Source of the DNA: Deltaproteobacteria bacterium
GTDB taxonomy: Bacteria; Desulfobacterota; Desulfobacteria; Desulfobacterales; Desulfatirhabdiaceae
NCBI GenBank assembly: GCA_021778975.1
Contig: JAJYBO010000014.1
Location: 1-23,598, forward strand
DNA: 23,598 nucleotides
Reading direction: 5' to 3'
Both the position numbers and the translations under genes were made by a program. Positions 1-8,735 of the stretch are shown here, piece after piece. Position 1 is the first letter of the stretch; each line of letters opens with the position of its first letter. Under the pieces are notes generated by a model that searched no databases, had not been told where the DNA came from, and saw nothing but the letters and a program-made list of their open reading frames with translations.

Positions 1-116
1 TGACATACATCATGTCCGAGATTTTTCAACGCCGGTATGAAAGCGGCATATTCGGTGGAAAGTCCCCGGTTAGAATCGCCATATTGATATTTCCCCAAGG
101 CGCAGAGAATTTTCAT
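1..116 (-). CDS. Glycosyltransferase, N-terminal fragment (runs off the window)
   Basis: Reading the minus strand from an ATG at 116 gives 38 codons that stay open to the window edge. The N-terminus starts MKILCALGKYQYGDSNRGLS and continues through a TEYAAF..ALKNLGHDV segment. This is the usual beginning of a GT-B fold glycosyltransferase: first beta strand, glycine loop, then a helix ending in LGH(D/E)V. The ATG shares its A with the TAA stop of the upstream epimerase (TAATG), so it is the last visible gene of the operon and is translationally coupled to it. The real protein probably has several hundred residues beyond the window. The start and operon membership are clear, but the sugar and exact family cannot be set from 38 residues. 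Confidence 0.8.
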   Translation of the reverse strand, partial: MKILCALGKYQYGDSNRGLSTEYAAFIPALKNLGHDVC

Positions 117-1036
117 TATCGATATAATTTCTTAACAAACTGCCAGGTCTTTTCGATTCCGGTTTCAAGAGAAACCGATGGCATCCAGGAAAGTTCCTGT
201 TTTGCCCTGCAAATATCCAGATAAATGCTCGGAACATCAAAAGACCGCTTTGCCTTGTACGAAACCCGGATGTCCCTGCCCGTCACCTTCCGGATCACCT
301 CAACAATATCATTCAGTGAATGGCCGACCCCGCTGCCGAGATTGAAAACCCGTGAAAACGGATCAAGGGAAGCAGCCTTGTAAATACCGTCAACAAGATC
401 GTCAATGAAGATATAATCCCGAACGATCCGGCCATCCCCCCATATTTCAATGGATTTTCCCTGCGCAGCCCGGCCGAGAAAAACGGAAACGGCCCCCTGA
501 ATCCCCTCAGGGTTCTGGCGATTGCCGTAAGGATTGGAAGGCCGCAAGACGACATAGTCCAGGCCGTGGAGATGATTGAACAAAGCCAGATATTTTTCAA
601 TGGTCAGTTTGGTAATGCCATAGGAGCATTCTGGTTCGGTCGAACTGTTCTCGGAAATGGGCAATGTTTTGGGATTTCCGTATATTGCCCCGCCGGAAGA
701 AATGAAAACCACTTTACGGATTTTATTGGCAACACATTGTTCCATCAAGCATATCGCTTCGATGACATTGGATTGCACGTCAAAAACGGGATCATCATTG
801 GATGTCTTGGGAAGTGTCGTGCTGATCAGATGAAAAACCACATCAATTCCAGCCAGGGCCTCCGACAGCATTCCCCGGTTTCCGAAATCGCCGATGCAGT
901 AGTCAACCCCTGTCACAGGCTTTCGAAAATGTTCTTCATACTTGTCAAAAACCCTTACCTGATGGCCTTCAGCAAGGAGCCTGTCAACCAGATGGGAACC
1001 AATGAAACCATTGCCGCCAAGAATCAACATGTTCAT
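116..1036 (-). CDS. NAD-dependent sugar epimerase/dehydratase (extended SDR, GalE-like)
   Basis: A 306-aa cytoplasmic extended short-chain dehydrogenase/reductase, expected to epimerise or dehydrate a nucleotide sugar such as UDP-hexose for the neighbouring glycosyltransferases. The Rossmann motif GGNGFIG lies at residues 7-13, the catalytic Ser region ISSGG near 112-116, and the Tyr-xxx-Lys pair is Y139-GIT-K143. A C-terminal substrate-domain signature, NLGSG, is also visible. Length is normal for the family (about 300-340 aa). Met1 and Met3 are both possible starts (1036 or 1030), and the purine-rich GGAAAAGAG just before 1036 favours the first. It lies 60 nt downstream of the GT2-GT4 fusion and overlaps the next gene by one base. 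The family is secure; whether it is a 4-epimerase, a 4,6-dehydratase or something else is not. Confidence 0.88.
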   Translation of the reverse strand: MNMLILGGNGFIGSHLVDRLLAEGHQVRVFDKYEEHFRKPVTGVDYCIGDFGNRGMLSEALAGIDVVFHLISTTLPKTSNDDPVFDVQSNVIEAICLMEQCVANKIRKVVFISSGGAIYGNPKTLPISENSSTEPECSYGITKLTIEKYLALFNHLHGLDYVVLRPSNPYGNRQNPEGIQGAVSVFLGRAAQGKSIEIWGDGRIVRDYIFIDDLVDGIYKAASLDPFSRVFNLGSGVGHSLNDIVEVIRKVTGRDIRVSYKAKRSFDVPSIYLDICRAKQELSWMPSVSLETGIEKTWQFVKKLYR

Positions 1037-1096
1037 CTCTTTTCCAACCCTTTACCTGATGGCGTTCCAAAAAATACTCGCTGATCGAATCCCGAT

Positions 1097-3226
1097 TCAG
1101 CCTTTCATCAACTGATCGTAGAGTGATTCGATATCTTTCAGCAGCCGCTCCTTCGCATATTTCTTAACGACATAAGCACGGGCACGTTGAATCCGGGTTT
1201 CCCTGATCTTCGGATCTTCTCCGAAAAGGTAATCGAGCCCCATGAAAAAGCCCTCTGAATCACCATTTGGGCAAAGAAGTCCCCGTTCACATATCATAAA
1301 CCGGGATGTTTTGGCTGAAAAATTGTCCGGGCTTCCCATCAGGTCCATAATCCCCCCAACCTGGGTTGCAATTACCGGAACAGATGATGCCATGGCTTCG
1401 ATGATGGAGACCGGTGTTCCTTCATTCAAAGAGGTCAGCGCCAGGACGTTCAGATCAGCATAAACCATAGATACATTCTGAATCCAGCCGCAGAAGACGA
1501 CATAGTCGGACAGATGCGCCTGCCGGCAATACGCTTCAAGATATTGACGGCATTCCCCATCGCCGACAACCACAAACCTGACATCGATCTGCGGATTTTC
1601 GTCCAATAAGCGCCGGACAGCCTCAAAAAACATTTCATGATTCTTTATGGGGACCAACCGTCCGATGATTCCGACCAGAATCGTTTTGCTTCCTACACCC
1701 AGTTTTTCCCGAAAACGCCCTCTTGAAACACCGCTGGAGAGAAAGGGCTCAAGGTCAAATCCCAACTCTATTTCCCGTATTTTTTTCAATGGCGCAATAC
1801 GGTATTTTATGGCCAGATCACGCCTCTGGGTTTCACTGATGGCAATGATCACATCGGTCATCCTGGCAAGAACCCTTTCAATCAGGATGAAGAACCGTGA
1901 TTTTGTCCTGCTGAAATACCCGTCAAAGACATGACCGTGAAACGTATGAACAATTTTGATGTTTTTTCTGAAAATCAGATTATATAGAAGCACTGTGATC
2001 CGCGCAGTGAATCCAGCCTTGGCAGTATGCGTATGGACGATATCCGGTTGCATCTTCCGGATGAATTGAAATATGCGACGTATCACGCGCAGGTCCATGG
2101 GAATGCGGATGTCCCGCTGCATCTCGGAAAGCTGATAGGGTTTGGACACACTGCCCTGAAACAGATACGACATATCCCCTTCCTTTTCGGAAATCATACC
2201 GGTAACCAAAACTGACTCGAAATGCTCCGGATTCAGTCCTGTTGTCAGCAAATGGACATGAATCGCGGGACCGCCGACGTTGAGCCGGGCGATCAGACGC
2301 AATATTTTGATTTTTTTCGAATCAGGCCGTGCCTGAGAAGGAGTGAAACTGCAGGCATCCTGAATTCCGGTACAACGGGAAATTCCGTTAAGCATGATCA
2401 GCAAACCAAACCGCGTGAACAGGCTGGCAATCACCATGACTTTGATCAGCCAGGGTGTTGCCGGGCTGTATTTTTCAAACAACAGATAAACGCTTTTGTG
2501 AAATTCAAATCTGGATTTCGAAAAGTGTTGACTGCTGCTGACGCCTACATGATGTATGATGTTTGCCGGAGGATAATAAACCACTTTCCATCCCCCATTC
2601 CACATTCTTTTGCACCAATCCGCATCTTCCCAATACATGAAAAAACGTTCATCAAAATAGCCGACCGCATGGACGGCCTTTCGCCGAATCACCATGCAGG
2701 CACCCGACACCCAGTCCACTTCCATGGGATGAATGCCATCAGAACGATTCGTCAATATATTGGCACTGGTTATCGGATTATTGGGAAATATCCGGCTAAA
2801 CAGCGACGAGCGGCCGAACAATGCTGTCAGCGGCGTTGGGAAAGCTCTGGCTGACCCCTGAACGGAACCATCCTCATCCATTATTCTGGGGCCAGCGATG
2901 GCAACCTGGGAATTCTGTTCCATGAATGGAATGATATTGTTGAAAAAACCTTTCAGTATCCTGGAGTCCGGATTCAACAAGACCACATAAGGGGCATTCC
3001 CTTTTTTAAGCGACTGATTCACCGCAGCGGCAAACCCCAGATTCTTTTTATTGCGGGTAAGCATCACATCCGGGAACTGATTGGTAATCCGATCAATCCC
3101 ATCGACGGAACCATTGTCCTCAATCCAGATCGCTGCGGGGAGTCCTTCTATATCCGCGTAAATGGATTGAAGACATTCGAGGAGATAATCCGTACTGTTG
3201 AAATTTACGATAACGATATCAATCAC
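1097..3226 (-). CDS. Two-domain glycosyltransferase, GT2 fused to GT4
   Basis: A 709-aa protein predicted to transfer two sugars in succession to a growing lipid-linked oligosaccharide. Residues 1-265 form a rhamnosyltransferase-type GT2 domain: IVIVNFNS at the start, metal/nucleotide motif LNPDS at 84-88, and the YWEDADW acceptor-site motif at 198-204. A hydrophobic stretch near 260-280 and a linker lead to a GT-B GT4 domain (about 307-709). That domain has LNVGGP, HTHTAKAG near 398-405, GIIGRLVPIKN near 519-529, and the EX7E motif with E602 and E610. The start codon is GTG at 3226, inside a GTGA overlap with the preceding gene's TGA; nothing upstream offers a better start because IDIVIVNF is already the canonical GT2 beginning. 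Both active sites look intact. Donor and acceptor sugars are unknown. Confidence 0.92.
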   Translation of the reverse strand: MIDIVIVNFNSTDYLLECLQSIYADIEGLPAAIWIEDNGSVDGIDRITNQFPDVMLTRNKKNLGFAAAVNQSLKKGNAPYVVLLNPDSRILKGFFNNIIPFMEQNSQVAIAGPRIMDEDGSVQGSARAFPTPLTALFGRSSLFSRIFPNNPITSANILTNRSDGIHPMEVDWVSGACMVIRRKAVHAVGYFDERFFMYWEDADWCKRMWNGGWKVVYYPPANIIHHVGVSSSQHFSKSRFEFHKSVYLLFEKYSPATPWLIKVMVIASLFTRFGLLIMLNGISRCTGIQDACSFTPSQARPDSKKIKILRLIARLNVGGPAIHVHLLTTGLNPEHFESVLVTGMISEKEGDMSYLFQGSVSKPYQLSEMQRDIRIPMDLRVIRRIFQFIRKMQPDIVHTHTAKAGFTARITVLLYNLIFRKNIKIVHTFHGHVFDGYFSRTKSRFFILIERVLARMTDVIIAISETQRRDLAIKYRIAPLKKIREIELGFDLEPFLSSGVSRGRFREKLGVGSKTILVGIIGRLVPIKNHEMFFEAVRRLLDENPQIDVRFVVVGDGECRQYLEAYCRQAHLSDYVVFCGWIQNVSMVYADLNVLALTSLNEGTPVSIIEAMASSVPVIATQVGGIMDLMGSPDNFSAKTSRFMICERGLLCPNGDSEGFFMGLDYLFGEDPKIRETRIQRARAYVVKKYAKERLLKDIESLYDQLMKG

Positions 3227-4227
3227 AGGTTGCCATTATTCATATCTTGTTTTCTGAACCGACGGGACAAACGCGAAAAGCTCTGTTCCTTCTCAAACAG
3301 TTTCCAGATATAATCATCCTGAACCCGGCGCCGGGCCAGATTTTTTTTTCGTTTTTCCAGAACCATTTTCCAGGCTTTAATACTGTCCCATTTAGCCCGG
3401 ATAAAGGCTGCTGAAAGCCCTTTTGCGGCAAAAAAGCCAAATGCGGCAATCGTGTACACTATATGACGCACCGCAGTCCGGAATAACAGTGGGGCAGGCA
3501 TGTTCTGAAAGTAAACCCACTCTATATTGCGGTGCCCATAATATACGGATGTCGGAGAATCATATCCGATCGTCCGGCTTGCCTGATGATACACAACCGC
3601 ATCCGGAACATAACAGCATTGATGCCCCCTAAGTTGAGCCCTGAAGCTCAAATCTACATCTTCATAAAGCAGAAAAAAATCCTCGTCGAACAGCCCGATA
3701 TCCTTAAGCATGGTCATGCGATACATGGCCGCCCCCGCGCAGGCCCCGAAAATCCATTCTGTCTGGCAGAACAAATCGACGGACTGGCCGCGTCCGCGCA
3801 AACTGCCGGCGCCAGCAGTTGTATATGCGTCTCCGGCCCGATCGATGATATGGGGCACATCCTGATAAAGCATTTTCGATGCCGCAAATCCCGCCTCCGG
3901 ATATCTGCGCATGGCGTCAATCAGCGTTTCCAGCCACAGGGGGTGGGCAATGGCATCGTTATTCAGTAGCGCCACATAGTCTGTCTGAACGCTTTGAATC
4001 GCAATATTATTGGCCGCCGAAAATCCAAGATTTTCCGACAGCGTGATGAGAGAAACCTCAGGAAATTGTCGCTTGACAGCCGCCGCCGATCCGTCAACAG
4101 ACCCGTTGTCCACAACAACCACAGCCATGATATCCCGGACAGACTGCTTTCTGAGCGCGTCAAGACACTGCATGAGACATGGCATGCCGTTCCAGTTCAC
4201 GACAACAACGGTAACCAGCGCAGTCAT
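3223..4227 (-). CDS. GT2 glycosyltransferase (rhamnosyltransferase-like), tandem paralogue A
   Basis: A 334-aa GT-A fold family 2 glycosyltransferase acting at the cytoplasmic membrane face. Visible motifs are VVVVNWNG at the N-terminus, VVDNGSVDGS near 38-47, the metal-binding LLNND at 87-91, FGACAGAAMYR near 160-170, and YEDVDL at 188-193. A hydrophobic segment near 250-275 probably tethers it to the membrane, and a basic tail follows. It resembles its upstream neighbour over most of its length (FG.CAGAA.YR, GLFDED.F...EDVD, then CYVPDAVVYH against CLYVPGARVYH), so the two probably arose by tandem duplication. ATG at 4227 overlaps the neighbour's TGA (ATGA), and its own TGA overlaps the next gene's GTG. 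The specific sugar transferred is unknown. Confidence 0.93.
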   Translation of the reverse strand: MTALVTVVVVNWNGMPCLMQCLDALRKQSVRDIMAVVVVDNGSVDGSAAAVKRQFPEVSLITLSENLGFSAANNIAIQSVQTDYVALLNNDAIAHPLWLETLIDAMRRYPEAGFAASKMLYQDVPHIIDRAGDAYTTAGAGSLRGRGQSVDLFCQTEWIFGACAGAAMYRMTMLKDIGLFDEDFFLLYEDVDLSFRAQLRGHQCCYVPDAVVYHQASRTIGYDSPTSVYYGHRNIEWVYFQNMPAPLLFRTAVRHIVYTIAAFGFFAAKGLSAAFIRAKWDSIKAWKMVLEKRKKNLARRRVQDDYIWKLFEKEQSFSRLSRRFRKQDMNNGNL

Positions 4228-5294
4228 TCAGCCCGCACCATATTTTCACCTGAATTCCGCCCAATGAAAATCGTCATATAAAGCCGGATCAGCCGGACAT
4301 ATTTGCCGTGAAATTCCCCTCGCCTCAGGGCAGCAGTCAGAATATCCTTTTCAGATTGCACGATCATTTTCCAGAGCAGACTGTCGGGAATGGTCTTCCG
4401 GGAGGTCCAGTACTTCCTTTTTTTCAGCATTGCCGACAAATCGCAAAAAGCCGAGCACATGCCGTTAAGACAGGATAAAAACTGTCGTCTCCAAATCATC
4501 AGAAACAACCATCCGAAATGGTGCAGCAGAATGACTGGCCATTTACGCAAAAATATGGATGCGGGATAATTCTGAACCACCACTCGGACCATATTCCGGG
4601 TGGTTTGGCTCACGGTAAAGGGATTCAAGCGGCTTCCCGAGGTCTGGCTCCCCATATGATACACCCTGGCCCCTGGGACATATAAGCACCGGAGTCCCAG
4701 ACGTGCCGCCCGCAAGTTGATATCCACATCCTCAAGATACGCGAAATAATCCTCATCAAACAACCCGACGTTATCGAAAAAAGACTTTCGATACAGGGCA
4801 GCGCCGGCACAAACCCCGAATACACGCACGGGATGATTCCACAAAGGACTATCCGGTTCCCGGGTGCCAAGCCGATATCCGCAGCCGCCCCGAGAAACGC
4901 CGTCTCCGGCGCCATCGAGCATCTTACGGTTATGATACTGAATCATTTTCGGAGCGAAGCTGGCGTATCCTCCATTTGTATCCGCTGTTTGAATCAGAAT
5001 CGACAGACAGTCGGGATCCAGCTCCGTATCATTATTCAGTAAAAAAACATAGCGGCTTCTGGAGCGCCGGATGCCTGCATTCACTGCCGCGCTGAATCCC
5101 TTGTTGATGCTGAAGCAAATGGTCTGAACCCTCGGATAATGGCATCTGACCCATTCAACCGTCCCATCTTCGGATCCATTGTCCACCAGAATGACTTCAA
5201 AAACGCAACCTGTCTGATTTGCGATTGAATGCAAACAGTTTTTCAACAGATACAATCCATTGATACTCGGGATGACGATGGTTGCATCAGGCAT
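4224..5294 (-). CDS. GT2 glycosyltransferase (rhamnosyltransferase-like), tandem paralogue B
   Basis: A 356-aa family 2 glycosyltransferase. The open frame extends two codons further to a TTG at 5300 (TTG TTG ATG), but ATG at 5294 is the more likely start because PDATIVIPSINGLYLL follows it directly, as in other members. Motifs in order: ILVDNGSEDGTVEWV, FLLNNDTELDPD (metal binding), VFGVCAGAALYRKSFF, and the LEDVDINLRAARLG acceptor motif. A hydrophobic stretch near 260-280 is a probable membrane anchor. It is the closest relative in this window of the next gene, which it overlaps by ATGA. No clear Shine-Dalgarno precedes the ATG. A 200-nt stretch of uncertain content separates it from the gene upstream. 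The GT2 assignment is firm; the donor sugar is not known. Confidence 0.92.
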   Translation of the reverse strand: MPDATIVIPSINGLYLLKNCLHSIANQTGCVFEVILVDNGSEDGTVEWVRCHYPRVQTICFSINKGFSAAVNAGIRRSRSRYVFLLNNDTELDPDCLSILIQTADTNGGYASFAPKMIQYHNRKMLDGAGDGVSRGGCGYRLGTREPDSPLWNHPVRVFGVCAGAALYRKSFFDNVGLFDEDYFAYLEDVDINLRAARLGLRCLYVPGARVYHMGSQTSGSRLNPFTVSQTTRNMVRVVVQNYPASIFLRKWPVILLHHFGWLFLMIWRRQFLSCLNGMCSAFCDLSAMLKKRKYWTSRKTIPDSLLWKMIVQSEKDILTAALRRGEFHGKYVRLIRLYMTIFIGRNSGENMVRAE

Positions 5295-5495
5295 CAACAA
5301 AATAAATAAGTCCCTGCCGTTTCAAACGCCATGATTTTTCAAAAATATGTGCAAAAGGAATGGACATATCCGCAAGCGATTCTCTTTTCCGATAAATTAC
5401 TGAAAATATCAAGTGCAATCCCGCTGCAGACTCCATGGCAGACGCCACAGAGCCCTTGGAGAATCTCACCTCCCCTGTCGTGTGACATTTCCTCC
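5295..5495 (-). other. Gap of about 200 nt with an open frame of uncertain status
   Basis: This is the longest spacer inside the minus-strand operon. One frame is open across it, reading 60 codons from a GTG at 5469 to a TGA at 5287 that overlaps the next gene's ATG. Its C-terminal half (SIPFAHIFEKSWRLKRQGLI) looks protein-like. A second frame starts with ATG right after AGGGAGGAA, which is too close to be an ideal Shine-Dalgarno, and ends after about 48 codons. I recognise neither product. The stretch could be a decayed gene end, a small coupled ORF, or plain spacer. Confidence 0.3.
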
Positions 5496-6506
5496 CTAAT
5501 GGATATTTTTATGAAACATTGAGAATAAGAAATTTTCTTTCAGTCTGTATTTTTTCATTAATTGCAGCCAGTTCTCGTTATCCGGATACTGATGAAGGAT
5601 GGATTGAATAGAAGCGTAACGGTTAATCAGTTTCGACTTCATCAGATTTTTTATAGACAGGCCGTGTTTTATTCTTTTTCGAAAATCGTCATAGTACCGG
5701 CTATAATATAGCTCGTGATAGACGATCAATTCGTTAATCAAATCCGATAGCTCCGCCTCTGATCTATTTCTGGCCGATGTTCCTTTATTGTGCAGCCGAA
5801 AAGTCGCCAGTTTCTCACGCGTAAAACAAAAACCCTTGTTGATGGCCACTCGCATCCAGTACTCCCAGTCGATGATCTGCGTCAAATCAACATTAAATTT
5901 TCCAAACCGGGAAATTACAGAGCGATGAAACATGACAGCGGTAGGCTCGCCGATACAATTGAAAACAGGGTATTTTTCCACATGCACGGCGAAGTCTTCG
6001 GCAGAAATCGCCTCGGAATGATGGGGAAAACGGTTAGTGATACAGTTGTCTTTGATATAATTCAAAAATTTTTCCTGAAATATCGCATCAATATTTTCTT
6101 GAAAAATAAAATCGCGTCCGCAAACCGCCATAATATTGTTTGTTCGGGTTGCCAGTCCGTGAAGTTTTTCAATGCAGTCCGGGGACAGCAAATCATCCTG
6201 AAAAGCGAATTTGATCCATTCTCCCGTAGCCATCTCCATGCATTTATTCCAGTTCCCCCCCAAGCCTAACCGGACCGGATTCTTGATAATCTTTACTCCG
6301 GGTACTCCATGCGTCATTTCTCTAACAATCTTAATCGTATTGTCTGTCGAATTGTCATCTACGATGATGATCTCAATGTCCCGATAGGTCTGCGTCAAAA
6401 TACTATTGAAGGTGTCCTGTAAATAATCCGCACCATTACAGGTCGGCACGCAAATACTTACCATGCCTTTTACAGGTGATGTTTTTTTACGACCAAACCA
6501 TCGCAT
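5496..6506 (-). CDS. GT2 glycosyltransferase
   Basis: A 336-aa family 2 glycosyltransferase, soluble or peripheral in the cytoplasm. Motifs: VSICVPTCNGADYLQ near 16-30, IIIVDDNSTDNT near 47-58, the metal site FQDDLL at 102-107 (QDD in place of the commoner DxD), and IIDWEYWMRVAINKGF in the acceptor half. This WsaE/WcaA-like layout differs from the rhamnosyltransferase-like pair downstream. The C-terminal ~90 residues are charged and helical (YSRYYDDFRKRIKHG...). ATG at 6506 is well placed relative to the conserved start. It lies 58 nt after the GT4 gene, with no convincing terminator between them, so it probably stays in the same transcript. Base composition is more AT-rich than its neighbours, which may reflect separate acquisition. 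Confidence 0.92.
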   Translation of the reverse strand: MRWFGRKKTSPVKGMVSICVPTCNGADYLQDTFNSILTQTYRDIEIIIVDDNSTDNTIKIVREMTHGVPGVKIIKNPVRLGLGGNWNKCMEMATGEWIKFAFQDDLLSPDCIEKLHGLATRTNNIMAVCGRDFIFQENIDAIFQEKFLNYIKDNCITNRFPHHSEAISAEDFAVHVEKYPVFNCIGEPTAVMFHRSVISRFGKFNVDLTQIIDWEYWMRVAINKGFCFTREKLATFRLHNKGTSARNRSEAELSDLINELIVYHELYYSRYYDDFRKRIKHGLSIKNLMKSKLINRYASIQSILHQYPDNENWLQLMKKYRLKENFLFSMFHKNIH

Positions 6507-6564
6507 ATTTATTTAACATTTTGTTTTTACAATAAATATCTTATAGATATCCGATCTGTGTGGG

Positions 6565-7806
6565 TCAAGTTTCACCCAGATACGCCTCGACGTTTTGGAC
6601 CATGGTTTGAAATGTAAATTGCCGGGCCATTTCCCTGGCTCCCATTGACACAGTGTAACACAGTTTTGGATTGTCAACCAGATTCAATACAGCATTGGCA
6701 AGACTCCTGGGATTCCCCTTGGAAAATAATAACCCGGTTCGATCGGAAAAAACGATTTCCGGGTTGCCGCCGACATCCGAAGCCACGGTTGGAATTCCGG
6801 ACGCCATAGCATGAATCAGGGTCAGAGAAAAAGGTTCATACAGAGAAGGGAAAAGAAAGATATCATGGTTCTGGAAAAGACAAAACAAGTCAGGCTCCGG
6901 AATCGGCGATAAAAATGCAACATGCTCTCCCAAGTCCAGCCGCCGGATCATTGCCTCCAGCCATTTTAAATACTGCCTGTCCTGGCAATCCCCCAGTACC
7001 GTCAATCGGACATCGGTTTTCGGCAGAACCCGGATGATCTCCGGAAGGGCTTCCAGGATTGTGTGAACCCCCTTCATTTCAACCACCCTTCCTGCGAAAA
7101 GAAGCCGGAGCCGGCCTTTCTCCACGGGAGTCATCCGGTCCCGGTATTCGGCTTCACGATGAAGGGAAATATTGACCCCATGTGGGATTATCACCGTCTC
7201 CCGGAATCTGAATCCGGCCTGAACATAAAGCGCATGCATAAACCGGCTTGGAAAAATCGCCCGGCAATTGATGGATAACTTTTTGTGATGGATACTGGAA
7301 AGCAGCCATGCAAAAAAAGATCGGATTGCGGTGATCCGAAAATGGGAAGAAAGGATTTCCTTCGTGAAATACCGCTGCCAGAATTCAGGCCTTAAAAACA
7401 AGATAAACCAGTTATCGGTCAGGAGAAAGACCTTCCGGCAATCCGCGGTTTGTATGGCATGCAGCAACGATCGATCAAAAAAAAACAGATTCCAAACAAA
7501 GAGGACATCCGGCCTGACCGCTACCAGCTTGCGCTCCAGAACGGCCGCATTATGGGCATTAATCTCGTTTATTTCAGCGCCGGAGACTGAAAAAGATTTG
7601 TAGATATCTCTTTCGTCAGCCAGAAGGCGCAATGAACGTTCGATATCCTGACCGGCATAATCCGCCGTCTGTCCGCCGTAGTTGCTTGTCAGGACGGATA
7701 TCCGATGGTCCCTGGCAGCAAGGGCTGAAGCCATGTCGAAACACAACCGCTCATATCCCCCCACCACATTGGGAGGATAGAGGTTACTGATAAAAAGGAT
7801 ATTCAC
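6565..7806 (-). CDS. GT4 glycosyltransferase
   Basis: A 413-aa GT-B fold family 4 glycosyltransferase that should use a nucleotide-sugar donor with retention. The N-terminal acceptor domain starts MNILFISNLYPPNVVGGYER, with the glycine-rich VGGYER loop typical of GT4. The donor domain has LLFAGRVVEMKGVHTILEA near 234-252, LTVLGD near 268-273, and PSLYEPFSLTLIHAMASG near 320-337. The usual EX7E motif reads E324 ... H332 here (EX7H), so the second acidic residue is replaced. The GTG start at 7806 overlaps the TGA of the upstream GT2 (GTGA), so translation is probably coupled. Nothing else in the length or fold suggests loss of function. The family is certain; activity and sugar are open. Confidence 0.92.
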   Translation of the reverse strand: MNILFISNLYPPNVVGGYERLCFDMASALAARDHRISVLTSNYGGQTADYAGQDIERSLRLLADERDIYKSFSVSGAEINEINAHNAAVLERKLVAVRPDVLFVWNLFFFDRSLLHAIQTADCRKVFLLTDNWFILFLRPEFWQRYFTKEILSSHFRITAIRSFFAWLLSSIHHKKLSINCRAIFPSRFMHALYVQAGFRFRETVIIPHGVNISLHREAEYRDRMTPVEKGRLRLLFAGRVVEMKGVHTILEALPEIIRVLPKTDVRLTVLGDCQDRQYLKWLEAMIRRLDLGEHVAFLSPIPEPDLFCLFQNHDIFLFPSLYEPFSLTLIHAMASGIPTVASDVGGNPEIVFSDRTGLLFSKGNPRSLANAVLNLVDNPKLCYTVSMGAREMARQFTFQTMVQNVEAYLGET

Positions 7807-8726
7807 CGGACCCCGTGACGGATGAGTTTCAAGAATTGCGGGTCTCCGTCAAAGCGGTTTATATCAGCTCCTGCCGGCGGCCGGCCCGCAAAAAAGATAA
7901 AAAAAGCATTCAACAGACGCGTCAGGGAATGCCGTTCCATGATTCGGTTGAATCGATCCACATAGTCCCATCCTTTTTCCCGCCATTCCGGAAGACCCCT
8001 GGCGGTCACGATGAACCGCGCACATGCAAATGCCCATTCCGCACGGACATTAGCATGCTCTTCCCGAATAGTGTTCCCGGCATGGATCCGATACGTCAAC
8101 AGCGGCTCGTCGATCATATGGATCTGTCTGCCATGAACCAGCAATCTTAGAAAAAAATCCAGATCATGCACATATCGCAGGGGTGCAAAGTACCCGATAT
8201 CCTGAAATACGCTGCGGCGGATAACGATATTGGAGGTGGTCATAAAAAAGTTTCCGTTCATCAGTGCCAAAGGCAAATCCCGCTCTTGATCATAAAAAGA
8301 CCGGTTCTGTTCGTACCAGCGGTTTTTGACCTTGGTGCCGCCTGCATCCATGAAATCAATGGCAGTGGTCACCGCTGCGATATCTGTCGATGCCGCCAAT
8401 ACCTGCACGCACCGCTTCAGGCGCTGAGGATGATAGCAATCATCAGAATTCAGGATGGCCACCAGATCTCCGGTAGCACGATGAATCCCGGCATTGATGG
8501 CCTGATAAGCACCCTGATTGGGCTGAGACCAGAAAACGATGTCAGGGTGATGATGCAGGATATCGGTCATGATTCGCTCTGAAGCATCCCGGGATCCATC
8601 GTTGACGATGATCATCTCAATGGGCTTCAAATCCTGTCCCAACACGCTCTCCACGGCAGCACGGATGTATTTCTCGTGATTGTAAAGGGGAATGACAACT
8701 GAAATGGTCGGCATCGTGTCAGTCAA
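7803..8726 (-). CDS. GT2 glycosyltransferase
   Basis: A 307-aa family 2 glycosyltransferase. Visible are ISVVIPLYNHEKYI near 8-21, the VNDGSRD motif near 41-47, ATGDLVAILNSDD ending at D95-D96 (metal binding), and the acceptor motif YVHDLDFFLRLL. Two starts are possible: TTG at 8726 or ATG at 8714. A strong GAGGAGG Shine-Dalgarno on the minus strand (plus positions 8731-8737) sits 4 nt before the TTG and 16 nt before the ATG, so TTG is preferred. That Shine-Dalgarno overlaps the TGA of the small ORF upstream. The TGA of this gene overlaps the GTG of the GT4 gene. The protein is short for GT2 and seems to lack an obvious membrane anchor. Confidence 0.92.
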   Translation of the reverse strand: MTDTMPTISVVIPLYNHEKYIRAAVESVLGQDLKPIEMIIVNDGSRDASERIMTDILHHHPDIVFWSQPNQGAYQAINAGIHRATGDLVAILNSDDCYHPQRLKRCVQVLAASTDIAAVTTAIDFMDAGGTKVKNRWYEQNRSFYDQERDLPLALMNGNFFMTTSNIVIRRSVFQDIGYFAPLRYVHDLDFFLRLLVHGRQIHMIDEPLLTYRIHAGNTIREEHANVRAEWAFACARFIVTARGLPEWREKGWDYVDRFNRIMERHSLTRLLNAFFIFFAGRPPAGADINRFDGDPQFLKLIRHGVR

Positions 8727-8735
8727 TTTTCCTCC

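Noticed and set aside
12..224. Plus-strand open frame of 70 codons at the left edge
   Set aside because: It overlaps the epimerase 3' end and the next glycosyltransferase start on the minus strand, both of which have clear motifs.
2222..2854. Plus-strand open frame of 210 codons
   Set aside because: It lies wholly inside the GT2-GT4 fusion gene on the other strand, and its product has no recognisable motifs or composition typical of a protein.
6536..6550. Palindrome ATATC-TTATA-GATAT between two glycosyltransferase genes
   Set aside because: Short and AT-only at its core; in AT-rich spacer such dyads arise by chance, and there is no promoter or T tract beside it.
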